64,000 nucleotides of DNA from Bacillus_BD sp963765265 (GCA_963765265.1 CAVXVN010000005.1:496001-560000); one strand, 5' to 3'; positions 29,812-38,738 are shown, numbered from the stretch's first letter. Numbers and translations are program-made. The notes: generated by a model from the sequence alone, not told the origin.

Positions 29812-29856
29812 TTGGCCGTACAACAAAGAGTCGTTGGCGACTGAGCTAGACAAATG

Positions 29857-29884
29857 AAAAGGAGCTGAATTCAGCTCCTTTTTC
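29857..29884 (+). terminator. Terminator after pepF
   Basis: AAAAGGAGCTGAA / TTCAGCTCCTTTT, a 13-bp palindrome, with T run. It also faces the small minus-strand gene ending at 29903. Confidence 0.88.
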
Positions 29885-29902
29885 CTGAGGGACAATAATC
29901 AG

Positions 29903-30076
29903 TTAAAACCCCTTAAATCTCTTTCGATTATTCAAATAAAAGAGGATTAAAAAAAGCGAAAAAAATAAAATAGGAGAAGTAATGTAGAGAGGCACCAGTT
30001 CAATTAAACCTAGTAATTGCAAGAAAAAGGAAAAAACAAAAAATAAAACAAAAAAGATTATATATATTTTCTTCAC
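29903..30076 (-). CDS. Small two-helix membrane protein
   Basis: A 57-residue protein starting MKKIYIIFFVLFFVFSFFLQ, with two membrane helices and a basic end RKRFKGF. I do not recognise it. The GTG at 30076 has GAGGTG six bases before it; a GTG at 30085 would begin inside that ribosome site. B. subtilis has a small gene in the pepF-yjbH interval too. Confidence is moderate because of its size and composition. Confidence 0.5.
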   Translation of the reverse strand: MKKIYIIFFVLFFVFSFFLQLLGLIELVPLYITSPILFFSLFLILFYLNNRKRFKGF

Positions 30077-30318
30077 ACCATTCACCTCAAAAAAAGTTTA
30101 AATGTGTAACATATATCATTGATTTGTTGTCATTTATATGTTTGATGAGGCCATAATAGGACTGGAATTTTGACAATTGTGTGAAATGAAATTCAAACGT
30201 ATTGTCAGACCCATTCTGGCATGATATATTTATAGCGTGAAGTTGATCACAAGCAAACATGTACCCCTTTGTTTGACCGTGAAAAAATTTCTCCCATCCC
30301 CTTTGTTCGTATTTAATA
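30077..30318 (-). other. Region between yjbH terminator and small membrane gene
   Basis: A 93-codon frame on the minus strand covers most of it but runs through a strong terminator at its start and lacks a ribosome site, so I do not call it. Nothing else is recognisable. Confidence 0.4.
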
Positions 30319-30350
30319 GAAAAAGACCTTGCGGAAGCAAGGTCTTTTTC
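30319..30350 (-). terminator. Terminator after yjbI-yjbH
   Basis: GAAAAAGACCTTGC / GCAAGGTCTTTTTC, a 14-bp perfect stem with a GGAA loop and T5; symmetric, so it could work either way. Confidence 0.9.
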
Positions 30351-30392
30351 TATGTAAAAAAACCCCAAAAAACTTTGTTTAATGGGGAAGGT

Positions 30393-31274
30393 TTATTCTT
30401 GTGCTATGAATCTCCAGAATGTTCCATATTTCGCTGGAACTTTTTCAACCCGATGTTTTAATTGAAGCTTTTTTAATTCACGCTCAACTTCTTGAATAGA
30501 CTTATTATATACAACGGCAATTTCCTTTGAAGCTACCAAATCAAAATGTTTTAGAAAGACTTCTAAAGGAGGTGGGCTTGATCGGACGGGTTCCTCTTGT
30601 AACATTTCCTCAATTATTTGAACATATACATCGTACGGATAATGTCCAGTTATTTTAATTCCTTCATCTTCAATATTTTCATTAAAGAAAACAAGTGTTG
30701 GAATTTCTGTAACTTCCATTTCGGATGTAATTTTTAAGTCACATTGAAATGCTTTTGCTGCACTATTCGAATGAATATCTGAAATAAATTCATCCACATC
30801 TAAGCCAACATTTTCTGCACAGGCACGTAATACCCCGAAAGTAGAAATGTTTTGCTTTTCAAGAAAAATCATTTCCTGTAATTTGCGAAGAAAACGAATT
30901 CCTGCCTTCCTTCCCTGAAGTTCAGCGGCTTTAATGGCAATTGACGCTAAATATGGTGTGGAAATTGGATTATCTAACCATAAGCTGCCATCACATGACA
31001 TTCCGAATCGACTGGCTGTTTTATCCCATCGTTCTGCCATATTTTCAAATTTGTGTTTTCTACCCATGTTCAGTGAAGCTATTTGTCCACTAATAACATG
31101 CTTAATCCTAAAATATTTTCCATATTCGATGTGAAGCTTTTTCATGTTCGGTTCAAGTGCCCAGCACTCAGGAGAAAGGGGATCAATGAACATGTATATT
31201 TCTAGTGGCTTATTTTCATTGCAGTGACAGGGGAAGGAAGCAGTATTGAATGTTAATGCTTCTTGGTTTGTCAC
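30393..31274 (-). CDS. yjbH: ClpXP adaptor YjbH/SpxH
   Basis: DsbA-like protein that presents Spx to ClpXP for degradation. The 293-residue protein starts with a histidine/cysteine-rich segment FPCHCNENK, then IYMFIDPLSPECWALEP, a thioredoxin-fold start with an xPxC-type site, and a C-terminal region. It overlaps yjbI by four bases and is transcribed with it, opposite in direction to spxA. Confidence 0.94.
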   Translation of the reverse strand: MTNQEALTFNTASFPCHCNENKPLEIYMFIDPLSPECWALEPNMKKLHIEYGKYFRIKHVISGQIASLNMGRKHKFENMAERWDKTASRFGMSCDGSLWLDNPISTPYLASIAIKAAELQGRKAGIRFLRKLQEMIFLEKQNISTFGVLRACAENVGLDVDEFISDIHSNSAAKAFQCDLKITSEMEVTEIPTLVFFNENIEDEGIKITGHYPYDVYVQIIEEMLQEEPVRSSPPPLEVFLKHFDLVASKEIAVVYNKSIQEVERELKKLQLKHRVEKVPAKYGTFWRFIAQE

Positions 31275-31678
31275 AGTCTCTCACCTTTCATTTGTATGTT
31301 TTCATCTGTATTAATCATATGCTCGGCTGTCTGGACTAGCCTGGAAAAATAAAAGTCTCGTATTGAACCTGATAAACCGACTTCATCCATGGCATCTTCC
31401 ATACATTGTAGCCACTCTTTTGCTCTAGTTTGTGTAATTTCAAAAGGCATGTGTCGGGCTCTTAACATTGGGTGACCGTGCTCCTCTGTATATAAAGGGG
31501 GTCCGCCTAAGAACTGAGTCATAAATTGTTCTTGCTTTCGAGCCGTTTCAGTTAAATCATCAGGAAAAATGGGAGCGAGATTAGGATGTTTTCCAACACG
31601 GCGATAAAATGCATGGATCAAATGGTTTAGCGTTTCTACACCTATCGTATCGTACGGAGTAGGCATTTTCTCGACCAT
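31271..31678 (-). CDS. yjbI: Truncated hemoglobin, group II (YjbI)
   Basis: A 135-residue heme protein of the 2-over-2 fold: PYDTIGVETLNHLIHAFYRRVGKHPNLAPIF at the N-terminus with the B10-region tyrosine, GGPPLYTEEHGHPMLRARHMPFEI with the proximal histidine, and a C-terminal helix. It is the first gene of the yjbI-yjbH operon. A link to thiol/nitrosative stress handling with YjbH-Spx is suggested by this arrangement but not proven by sequence. Confidence 0.94.
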   Translation of the reverse strand: MVEKMPTPYDTIGVETLNHLIHAFYRRVGKHPNLAPIFPDDLTETARKQEQFMTQFLGGPPLYTEEHGHPMLRARHMPFEITQTRAKEWLQCMEDAMDEVGLSGSIRDFYFSRLVQTAEHMINTDENIQMKGERL

Positions 31679-31864
31679 AAATTAAAACCCCTTTAGCTTT
31701 AGTATGACATCTAATAAAAATAAATTATCATCATGTAAATATTAATCATGCTTGTATAATGTTTAAATAACTATCTTCTATTTTAACAAGCAAAATTTTA
31801 TATCACAAACAAATCGCCTTGATGGCAAAAGAAGGAAAGGGTTTTAACGGAATTTCTTCATCTC

Positions 31865-31900
31865 AAAATCCACCATAATAAGGTACGGTTATGATGGATT
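31865..31900 (-). terminator. Probable terminator after yjbJ
   Basis: AATCCATCATAA / TTATGGTGGATT with G-T pairs and TTTT on the minus strand; it includes the yjbJ stop codon. The T run is short. Confidence 0.6.
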
Positions 31901-32528
31901 AGGATAAATATCTACTTTTAATACTAGAAACATAGTTTTTTGTTTCTTCAAATGGAGGAATCCCTCCATATTTATCAACATTTCCAGGTCCAGCATTATA
32001 TGCGGCAAGTGCCAAATCTGTATTCCCATTATATTTTTTAAGCATCTGACTTAAATAAAGACTTCCACCCATAATATTTTGCATAGGATCAAATACATTT
32101 TGTACCCCTAGTGCATCTGCTGTTCTCGGCATAAGTTGCATGAGTCCACCTGCGCCCGAAGAGCTGATTGCATTGGGATTAAAATTTGACTCTTGTTGAA
32201 TGACAGCCTTTATAAGTTTAGCAGGTACTTGATATCTTTCAGATGCTTGTATAATCAAGTCATCATAGTTTTCAACTGAATTTGAAAGCTTAGTCAATTG
32301 AATGGGTAGTAGAGTAGTTGAGGTTAAGAATTCCTGAGCGTCACTTTGTTTTGATGTTTGAGTTTCACTATGTTCTGACGAAATGAATGGTAGCGATTGT
32401 GTATTTTCCCGTAAAAGGTTATTGAAAAGGTCTGTAAATAAGGTGTTTTGAGTAGATTTCGTTTTGTTCGAAGCAAAATTTTGCAATGCTTGCAATTCTA
32501 ACCTTATTTTTAATTGATTGACATCCAT
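31899..32528 (-). CDS. yjbJ: Lytic transglycosylase domain protein YjbJ
   Basis: Cleaves peptidoglycan glycan strands. The 209-residue protein has a C-terminal SLT domain with the catalytic glutamate in VIQQESNFNPNAISSSGAGGLMQLMP and AYNAGPGNVDKYGG. The N-terminal 90 residues are polar and low in conservation, with no clear signal peptide, as in B. subtilis YjbJ. Fifteen bases separate it from yjbK, so the two probably form an operon. Confidence 0.92.
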   Translation of the reverse strand: MDVNQLKIRLELQALQNFASNKTKSTQNTLFTDLFNNLLRENTQSLPFISSEHSETQTSKQSDAQEFLTSTTLLPIQLTKLSNSVENYDDLIIQASERYQVPAKLIKAVIQQESNFNPNAISSSGAGGLMQLMPRTADALGVQNVFDPMQNIMGGSLYLSQMLKKYNGNTDLALAAYNAGPGNVDKYGGIPPFEETKNYVSSIKSRYLS

Positions 32529-32543
32529 TGCAATTTCTCCTCA

Positions 32544-33134
32544 TCATTCAATAAGCTGTTGGCGCTTTTTTTCTTCATAAAAGCGTCTAACCTTATTTTT
32601 TGATTTTCTAATTGGAATGTTTAGTTTTGAAAGTAAGTTTAAAAAAGTGGATTCACCAATGTCTCGATTCGACACTTCATATTCTACCTCATAATCTTGG
32701 ACATTTAAATAGGAACTGAAATCCAAGACGAGTAGACCCTCTAAATAAGGAAACTCTACTCGATCTGTAATAAGTGAGCCGAAATATTGAATATCATCAG
32801 TATTCACGTTCAAGGTTAAAATTTGAGTTTTAACGATCCCGTCCATTATTTGACCGCCATTAAGAAGGATATTCGCTTGTTCATCACTCAATATTTGGTT
32901 TGTTTCAAGTAAACCTTCTGGATGAGGTTGTTTTAATGTCATTTCAAAACGCCCTTTTTTTTCGCGAATTCTAAGCGCACACCCATTGCTTTTTAAAGCA
33001 AAATCCAATGTATCGAAATAATGATTTTCTTGTTTAACGAAATCAGAGGATTTAACCTGAAAATGGGATTTTATTTGAATAAATTCCTCTTTTGTTAACA
33101 TATTTTTAAATTCAATTTCAATATTTTGTGACAT
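32544..33134 (-). CDS. yjbK: CYTH domain protein YjbK
   Basis: A 196-residue CYTH (triphosphate tunnel) protein. It begins with the ExExK signature in IEIEFKNML and continues with HYFDTLDFALKSNGCALRIREKKGRFEMTLKQP, supplying the alternating charged residues that line the tunnel. Likely binds or cleaves a triphosphate; the substrate is unknown. It sits back to back with yjbL-yjbM, whose product uses GTP/ATP, as in B. subtilis. Confidence 0.92.
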   Translation of the reverse strand: MSQNIEIEFKNMLTKEEFIQIKSHFQVKSSDFVKQENHYFDTLDFALKSNGCALRIREKKGRFEMTLKQPHPEGLLETNQILSDEQANILLNGGQIMDGIVKTQILTLNVNTDDIQYFGSLITDRVEFPYLEGLLVLDFSSYLNVQDYEVEYEVSNRDIGESTFLNLLSKLNIPIRKSKNKVRRFYEEKKRQQLIE

Positions 33135-33283
33135 ATTTTGTGAGTCCTTTCTGTATAGCTATATCAATTAAAAATTTATTGCAACTTTATTATCTCTCTA
33201 TGAACGGAAGAAGACAATTTTTAGTATAATAGCAATTGGTATGATAAAATAATTAATGTATTTGGAAGGAGAGAATTAAGACA

Positions 33284-33655
33284 ATGAACAAGCGATTTAC
33301 AATACAAAATGTAATTCTAAAAGAAAATAATAGGGTTCTTTTGGAAATAGAAAAAGATCAGTCACTGAATGAATATAAAGCAAGTGGGCAAATGCTCGTA
33401 GACTCAGACAATCTTTCATTTATTTATTTATTAGAAAAGGACGATCACTATACATATATTGCTTTACCTGATACCGTTTGGAATGACATGAAAATGGTAA
33501 TAACTGAATCCCTCCCCGTGGTAATTACAAATGGAAGTGAAGAAATTCAACTTACACAGTTCCGAGAAGAATTGACTTACCTGATTGAAAATATTAAAGG
33601 GAATAGCAATTACGGAGAAATGATGGTAAGCAAAGTAGAAGTTGTATTTGAATAG
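33284..33655 (+). CDS. yjbL: YjbL, UPF0738 family protein
   Basis: A 123-residue soluble protein starting MNKRFTIQNVILKENNRVLLEIEKDQSL, matching the UPF0738/YjbL family by sequence pattern and position. It contains no catalytic motif. Eleven bases separate it from yjbM, so it is part of the yjbL-yjbM-nadK-yjbO operon. Function unknown. Confidence 0.87.
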   Translation: MNKRFTIQNVILKENNRVLLEIEKDQSLNEYKASGQMLVDSDNLSFIYLLEKDDHYTYIALPDTVWNDMKMVITESLPVVITNGSEEIQLTQFREELTYLIENIKGNSNYGEMMVSKVEVVFE

Positions 33656-33666
33656 GTGGGATTTGT

Positions 33667-34308
33667 GTGTTGAAACACTGGGAAAATTTTTTATCTCCAT
33701 ATAAACAGGCAGTCGATGAATTGAAAATAAAATTAAAGGGGATGCGACGTCAATTTGAGTTGCAATCCAATCATTCTCCCATTGAATTTGTCACAGGTAG
33801 GGTAAAGCCCATTGCCAGTATACTAGATAAAGCAAATCAAAAGTCTATTCCACTTGACAAGTTAGAAGAAGAGATGCAAGATATAGCCGGACTAAGAATG
33901 ATGTGTCAGTTTGTTGACGATATTGAAAAGGTAGTCGAGTTGCTCCGTAAACGAAATGATTTTGAGATTGTGGAAGAACGAAATTATATATCTCATAAAA
34001 AGGCAAGTGGATATCGATCTTATCATGTGGTAATTCGTTATCCAGTACAAACGATTGAAGGCGAAAAAAAAATATTGGTTGAAATTCAAATTCGTACATT
34101 AGCGATGAATTTCTGGGCTACCATTGAGCACTCTTTGAATTATAAATATCAAGGTCAGTTTCCTAAGGATATTCAAATGAGATTACAAAGAGCAGCAGAG
34201 GCTGCTTTTCGTCTTGATGAAGAAATGTCACTAATCCGCGGGGAAATTCAGGATGCACAAGCGTTTTTTAATCGAAAAAAGGAAAGTCAGCAAAAACCTG
34301 GAAGTTAA
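33667..34308 (+). CDS. yjbM: Small alarmone synthetase (RelQ/SAS1 type)
   Basis: Makes (p)ppGpp from ATP and GDP or GTP without a hydrolase domain. The 213-residue protein has the synthetase core GRVKPIASILDK, DIAGLRMMCQFVDDI, KKASGYRSYHVVIRYP and VEIQIRTLAMNFWATIEHSLNYKY with the conserved EIQIRT and basic G-loop residues. The start is GTG 33667 behind TAGGTGGG. It precedes nadK, an order conserved in Bacillus. Confidence 0.95.
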   Translation: MLKHWENFLSPYKQAVDELKIKLKGMRRQFELQSNHSPIEFVTGRVKPIASILDKANQKSIPLDKLEEEMQDIAGLRMMCQFVDDIEKVVELLRKRNDFEIVEERNYISHKKASGYRSYHVVIRYPVQTIEGEKKILVEIQIRTLAMNFWATIEHSLNYKYQGQFPKDIQMRLQRAAEAAFRLDEEMSLIRGEIQDAQAFFNRKKESQQKPGS

Positions 34309-34335
34309 AAGTTGAAGAAAGGGGAGCCTAAAAGT

Positions 34336-35133
34336 ATGAAATTTGCCATCACTTCAAAGGGAGATTCCAGTTCCAATAACTTAATGCATAGAATCAAAAT
34401 GTATTTACTTGATTTCAATTTAGTCTATGATGAGGAGCAACCAGAAATTGTGATTTCTATCGGGGGGGATGGAACGCTACTTTATGCTTTTCATCGTTAT
34501 AGTAGTAGACTTGAAAAAACAGCATTTGTTGGTATGCATACAGGTCATTTGGGATTCTATGCTGATTGGACACCTGAAGAAATTGAAAAATTGGTTATTG
34601 CCATTGCCAAGACTCCCTATCAGGTTGTTGAATACCCTTTGCTTGAAGTGATTATTAGGTACCAGCATGGAGGACGGGAATCAACCTACTTGGCGTTAAA
34701 TGAATCAACGGTCAAGGGTGTTGAAGGGAGGACACTTGTGATGGATGTAGACATTCGTGGACAGCATTTTGAATGTTTTCGTGGTGATGGATTATGTGTG
34801 TCAACACCTTCAGGTAGTACAGCCTATAATAAGGCATTAGGTGGAGCGATTATCCACCCGACGATTTCAGCTATCCAGTTAACTGAAATGGCATCCATAA
34901 ACAATCGTGTATTTCGGACGATTGGGTCCCCACTTATTCTTCCAGGGCCTCATACGTGCATGTTGAAGCCTACAAACCAGAATGATTTTCAAATCACGAT
35001 TGATCATTTAAGTTTATTACACAAAGATGTAAAATCCATCCAATTTAGGGTAGCAGATCAGAGAGTGCGATTTGCTCGTTATCGTCCTTTTCCATTTTGG
35101 AAAAGAGTTCATGATTCGTTTATTTCTAACTAG
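34336..35133 (+). CDS. nadK: NAD kinase
   Basis: Phosphorylates NAD to NADP. The 265-residue protein has the GGDGT motif in VISIGGDGTLLYAF, HTGHLGFYAD and ALNESTVKG with the conserved NE pair. ATG 34336 follows AAAGGGGAG by about ten bases; the frame extends to 34312 but without family match. This is the ppnKA position of B. subtilis. Confidence 0.95.
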   Translation: MKFAITSKGDSSSNNLMHRIKMYLLDFNLVYDEEQPEIVISIGGDGTLLYAFHRYSSRLEKTAFVGMHTGHLGFYADWTPEEIEKLVIAIAKTPYQVVEYPLLEVIIRYQHGGRESTYLALNESTVKGVEGRTLVMDVDIRGQHFECFRGDGLCVSTPSGSTAYNKALGGAIIHPTISAIQLTEMASINNRVFRTIGSPLILPGPHTCMLKPTNQNDFQITIDHLSLLHKDVKSIQFRVADQRVRFARYRPFPFWKRVHDSFISN

Positions 35134-35167
35134 ATAATAGGGAAGATCAATAGGAGCGATCGTATTT

Positions 35168-36061
35168 ATGTCAAGCTTTATGCTGCAATGGGAAATCAAT
35201 TCTATTGATGCTGGTAAATCGGTCAAAGAGTTTTTAAAACAACAGAAGATATCAAAAAATGCTTTAACGGATATTAAGTTTAATGGAGGTAACATTGCTG
35301 TAGAAGGACAAGAGGTTACTGTCCGTTATGTCTTAAAGCAGAATGATCATCTTACTGTTCAATTTCCAATTGAAGAACCTAGTACAGGTTTGATCGGTGA
35401 AGACATTCCTTTAAAAGTGATCTATGAGGATGAATATCTTCTTGTCATTAATAAACCAGCTGGAATGTATACGATTCCTTCAAAAGAACATCCATCAGGG
35501 AGTCTTGCTAATGCATTAATTGGGTATTTTCAAAAAATTGGATTACAGGCCACCACTCATATTGTTACAAGACTTGACCGGGACACATCCGGACTCGTCT
35601 TGGTTGCCAAACATCGTCATCTCCATCATTTGTTCAGTGAGCAACAAAAGTCAGGTGCAATAAAAAGGACCTATGTAGCATTGGCAGAAGGCGAATTGAA
35701 CAAAACAAACGGAAAGATTGAAGAACCTATTGGCAGAAAAAAAGATAGTATTATTGAGCGTGAAGTACGTCCAGATGGTCAGTATGCATTAACCCACTTT
35801 CGAGTATTGAAAAAATATCCAGACTTTATGCTGTTGGAACTGCGTCTTGAAACGGGGAGAACACATCAAATTCGAGTACATCTCTCTTACCTTGGACATC
35901 CCTTATTAGGAGACGATTTATATGGAGGAAAGGTTGATTTGCTTAATCGACAAGCACTCCATTGCTATCAACTATCCTTTTATCATCCGTTTAAGCAAAA
36001 AACGTTTGAATTTACAGTAGAGTTACCAGAGGATATTGAAGAATTATTGAAAGAAGTGTGA
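35168..36061 (+). CDS. yjbO: RluA-family 23S rRNA/tRNA pseudouridine synthase (YjbO)
   Basis: Converts uridine to pseudouridine in RNA. The 297-residue protein carries HIVTRLDRDTSGLVLVAK, in which the RLDxDTSG aspartate is catalytic, and LRLETGRTHQIRVHLSYLGHPLLGD. The N-terminal ~80 residues form an S4-like segment. Last gene of the yjbL-nadK operon, ending at a bidirectional terminator shared with prpE. Target site unknown. Confidence 0.92.
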   Translation: MSSFMLQWEINSIDAGKSVKEFLKQQKISKNALTDIKFNGGNIAVEGQEVTVRYVLKQNDHLTVQFPIEEPSTGLIGEDIPLKVIYEDEYLLVINKPAGMYTIPSKEHPSGSLANALIGYFQKIGLQATTHIVTRLDRDTSGLVLVAKHRHLHHLFSEQQKSGAIKRTYVALAEGELNKTNGKIEEPIGRKKDSIIEREVRPDGQYALTHFRVLKKYPDFMLLELRLETGRTHQIRVHLSYLGHPLLGDDLYGGKVDLLNRQALHCYQLSFYHPFKQKTFEFTVELPEDIEELLKEV

Positions 36062-36112
36062 AAAGGATTCTTTACACTGATAAGTTATGACTATACGTAT
36101 CCATTTTTAAAT

Positions 36113-36144
36113 AAAAGTGAAAGCTTCGTCCTGCTTTCACTTTT
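36113..36144 (+). terminator. Bidirectional terminator between yjbO and prpE
   Basis: AAAAGTGAAAGC / GCTTTCACTTTT, a 12-bp perfect stem with an eight-base loop and A/T tracts on both sides. Confidence 0.9.
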
Positions 36145-36877
36145 CTAATTCACGAAACTTTTCAGAGAAATACGGCATTGTTGAAGAAACAGAGAGAATG
36201 TCTAGTTCAGGATAGCGAAGAGAAGATAGTTTTCCGCCAAAAACAGCTCCTGTATCAATATTAAAGGTATTTCCCACTTTTCTCACTTCTTTTACAGGTG
36301 TGTGACCATATATGATATACGCACTCCCTTTGTATTCCAATGCCCAATCTTTTCGCACAGGCGAACCATCCTCATGTTTTTCACCAGTAATGTCCCCATA
36401 GAGGACAAAAGTTTTAACTCGTGAATTTTGCTTTCCAATTAATTCTTCACAAATACCGGCATGGGCAATGATCAGATTTCCTCCATCGAGGACATGATAC
36501 AATGGAGCATTTTCATATAATTGAATGAACGATCTTCGCACTTTTTGTTGTTCTTTTCTATCAAGGGCTTCGAATTCAGCTACCGTCGTTTCTAAACCAT
36601 GAGTAATTTGAACTTTATTGCCTAAAAAGTAGCGATAAAGTTTATTACAGTGATTTCCTGGCACATAATAGGCTAAATCCTTTTGAATTAATGTGTAAAC
36701 GATATGAATAATTTTTATAGATTGTGGTCCACGGTCCGTCAAATCTCCGACAAAAACAAGCTTTCTGCCTTTAGAATGTACCGGATATCCACTTTTCCAA
36801 TTATAATCAAGCTTTTTGGTTAGTTCGTAAAATTCATCATAACAACCATGAATATCACCCACTATATCTACTTTCAA
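36137..36877 (-). CDS. prpE: Bis(5'-nucleosyl)-tetraphosphatase PrpE
   Basis: Metallophosphatase that hydrolyses diadenosine tetraphosphate and acts on phosphotyrosine. The 246-residue protein shows the three PPP-type motifs GDIHGCYDE, GDLTDRGPQS and GNHCNK plus the histidines in IIAHAGI and YGHTPVK. Located next to yjbO as in B. subtilis, but the tenA-thi genes that follow there are missing and fabI comes next. Confidence 0.93.
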   Translation of the reverse strand: MKVDIVGDIHGCYDEFYELTKKLDYNWKSGYPVHSKGRKLVFVGDLTDRGPQSIKIIHIVYTLIQKDLAYYVPGNHCNKLYRYFLGNKVQITHGLETTVAEFEALDRKEQQKVRRSFIQLYENAPLYHVLDGGNLIIAHAGICEELIGKQNSRVKTFVLYGDITGEKHEDGSPVRKDWALEYKGSAYIIYGHTPVKEVRKVGNTFNIDTGAVFGGKLSSLRYPELDILSVSSTMPYFSEKFRELEK

Positions 36878-36921
36878 GACGATAACCTCCTCAAATAATC
36901 AAAGGCTTTGTAAAAGTGCAA

Positions 36922-36973
36922 CTTTAACTTCGTTCAGCAGAAGTCCTCCACTTCTATAAGTGGGGATGAATGC
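36922..36973 (+). repeat. Dispersed hairpin repeat, copy A
   Basis: Contains a CCACTTCTATAAGTGG hairpin preceded by CTTTAACTTCGTTCAG and followed by GGATGAATGC. A similar segment occurs in the opposite orientation at 46226-46276 (ACTTCATTCAG ... CTATAAGTGGAGAGATGAATTC). It lies in the divergent gap between prpE and fabI. Confidence 0.6.
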
Positions 36974-37077
36974 TTAATCAGAGTATTACCGAAAAATACT
37001 AATTTTAAAAGAATTAAAACAAGAACTACAATTGGAAATCAATTTGAAAAGTAGTTTTCTTTTCTTTTTCGGTAAAT

Positions 37078-37104
37078 TATAGTAAAGTTAGTACTAGGTA
37101 CTAA
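37078..37104 (+). promoter_or_regulatory. fabI promoter -10 and FapR operator
   Basis: TATAGT (37078-37083) is followed by TTAGTACTAGGTACTAA (37088-37104), an almost perfect palindrome of the FapR operator type, covering the expected transcription start. Confidence 0.85.
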
Positions 37105-37134
37105 TGACATGTGATAACTTTGGGGGTTTATATA

Positions 37135-37908
37135 ATGACGATTAATTTAGTGGGTAAAACGTTTGTTGTGATGGGTGTCGCAAATAAACGTAGTATTGCA
37201 TGGGGAATTGCTCGATCCTTAGATAAAGCGGGTGCACGATTAATTTTTACATTCGCAGGGGAACGTCTGGAAAAAAATGTTCAAGAGTTAGCGGATTCAT
37301 TAGAAGGTAAGGATTCTATTGTCTTGCCTTGTGATGTCACCAATGATGAAGAAATTGCCAAATGTTTTAATGAAATAAAAGAAAAAGTAGGAACCATTCA
37401 TGGTTTGGCTCACTGTATTGCGTTTGCAAACAAAGAAGAGCTTGATGGTGAATACATGAATACAACGCGTGATGGATTTTTGATCGCGCAGAATATTAGT
37501 TCATATTCATTAACAGCCGTTACTAAGGAAGCAAGAGGATTAATGACCGAAGGTGGTAGCATTGTTACTCTTACCTATCTTGGTGGTGAGCGTGTGATGC
37601 AAAATTACAATGTTATGGGTGTTGCGAAAGCGTCGCTTGATGCAAGTGTTAAATATTTAGCAGCGGATCTTGGTAAGGATGGAATTCGTGTGAACTCGAT
37701 TTCAGCGGGACCTATTCGGACTTTATCGGCAAAAGGCATTAGTGATTTTAATTTGATTCTAAATATTATTGAGGAGCGTGCTCCGTTACGCAGAGCAACC
37801 ACTCCAGATGAAGTGGGCGATACTGCTGTATTCCTATTCAGTGATATGGCCAGAGGGATTACAGGCGAGAATATCCATGTTGATTCCGGTTATCATATCT
37901 TAGGGTAA
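37135..37908 (+). CDS. fabI: Enoyl-ACP reductase (NADH), FabI type
   Basis: Last reduction of each fatty acid elongation cycle. The 257-residue short-chain-dehydrogenase-type protein has the cofactor site VVMGVANKRSIAWG and the YX6K pair Tyr158/Lys165 in NYNVMGVAKASLDASVKYLA. ATG 37135 is behind TGGGGGTTTA; an in-frame ATG at 37111 would cover the FapR-controlled leader. It shares FapR control with fabHF. Confidence 0.96.
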   Translation: MTINLVGKTFVVMGVANKRSIAWGIARSLDKAGARLIFTFAGERLEKNVQELADSLEGKDSIVLPCDVTNDEEIAKCFNEIKEKVGTIHGLAHCIAFANKEELDGEYMNTTRDGFLIAQNISSYSLTAVTKEARGLMTEGGSIVTLTYLGGERVMQNYNVMGVAKASLDASVKYLAADLGKDGIRVNSISAGPIRTLSAKGISDFNLILNIIEERAPLRRATTPDEVGDTAVFLFSDMARGITGENIHVDSGYHILG

Positions 37909-37928
37909 CAAAAGGTCTGACTTATAAA

Positions 37929-37966
37929 AAAGATGCATTTTCGAAAAATGAAAATGCATCTTTTTT
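37929..37966 (+). terminator. Rho-independent terminator after fabI
   Basis: AAAAAGATGCATTTTC / GAAAATGCATCTTTTT long stem with T run. Confidence 0.92.
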
Positions 37967-38057
37967 TATCCAAAAAATTTCGCTTGTTTAGAGACTTGCT
38001 GAATGTTATCTGAATTCGTTTTTTTTATGAGAATAAAGAAACTATAGGAATTTTTTG

Positions 38058-38068
38058 CATACAAATAT
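38058..38068 (+). promoter_or_regulatory. Possible sigma-K/E type -10 for cotO
   Basis: CATACAAATA at 38058-38067 resembles the CATANNNTA -10 of mother-cell sigma factors with one extra base, and AC lies about 15 bases upstream. Weak, and suggested mainly because cotO is a late coat gene. Confidence 0.35.
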
Positions 38069-38099
38069 AGGTAGATTCACTAGAAGGAGGAGAACTGCT

Positions 38100-38738
38100 A
38101 TGTCTGTTAATAAATCTCGTGAGCCGCTCCTTTATATACAACAACCAGATTTTGCATTTCCAAAAGCTGAGATGCAACATACCTATGTGGTTAGAAAAGC
38201 GGAATTCGAGAGTGGAAATGCGGTATTAAAGCCATTGGCTGAAAAAGAAATTAAACCGAATAAGACATTAGGATCCAATCACAACATTCAAACACAAGAT
38301 CATGCCGTCCAAAGCAATCAAGAAGAAACGAAAGAGAAAAGCTTATCTAACACAGTAATGGATGAGGGCGAACTACATTCAAAAATACAAACTGAAGAGA
38401 TTCCTTCATCAGCCATTCAGGATGCCATTCATCAATATCATAAACAAGGACCGAACGAAGTTCCGTCCTCCAATCCAACAAGAAAAAAACAGTCCTATTC
38501 ATTCAATCGAGTGAAAAGCTTTAAAGAAATGAATACAATTGAACGACTGAACTATTTAGTGCATTTTCCAAAACTTTTACCTCCTGTTCCGTGTGTGTTT
38601 GTGACAAAAAGTCGTTCTGTTAAAGGATTTTTAGTGAAGCAGACCGAGGATTCTATTGAAATAAAGCAGTTTAATGACAAAATGATGCAAATATCGATTA
38701 GAGAACTAATCGAAGTGAAAATGATTGGTCTTAAATAA
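38100..38738 (+). CDS. cotO: Spore coat protein CotO
   Basis: Morphogenetic coat protein acting with CotH in outer-coat assembly. The 212-residue protein has a hydrophilic, low-complexity middle (about 50-150) and a conserved C-terminal domain MNTIERLNYLVHFPKLLPPVPCVFV ... VKMIGLK. The C-terminal pattern and the location next to fabI and the cotZ/Y gene identify it. ATG 38100 follows AAGGAGG. Confidence 0.86.
   Translation: MSVNKSREPLLYIQQPDFAFPKAEMQHTYVVRKAEFESGNAVLKPLAEKEIKPNKTLGSNHNIQTQDHAVQSNQEETKEKSLSNTVMDEGELHSKIQTEEIPSSAIQDAIHQYHKQGPNEVPSSNPTRKKQSYSFNRVKSFKEMNTIERLNYLVHFPKLLPPVPCVFVTKSRSVKGFLVKQTEDSIEIKQFNDKMMQISIRELIEVKMIGLK

Noticed and set aside
30087..30368. 93-codon frame on the minus strand
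   Set aside because: It contains a strong terminator hairpin near its start, has no ribosome site and resembles nothing known.
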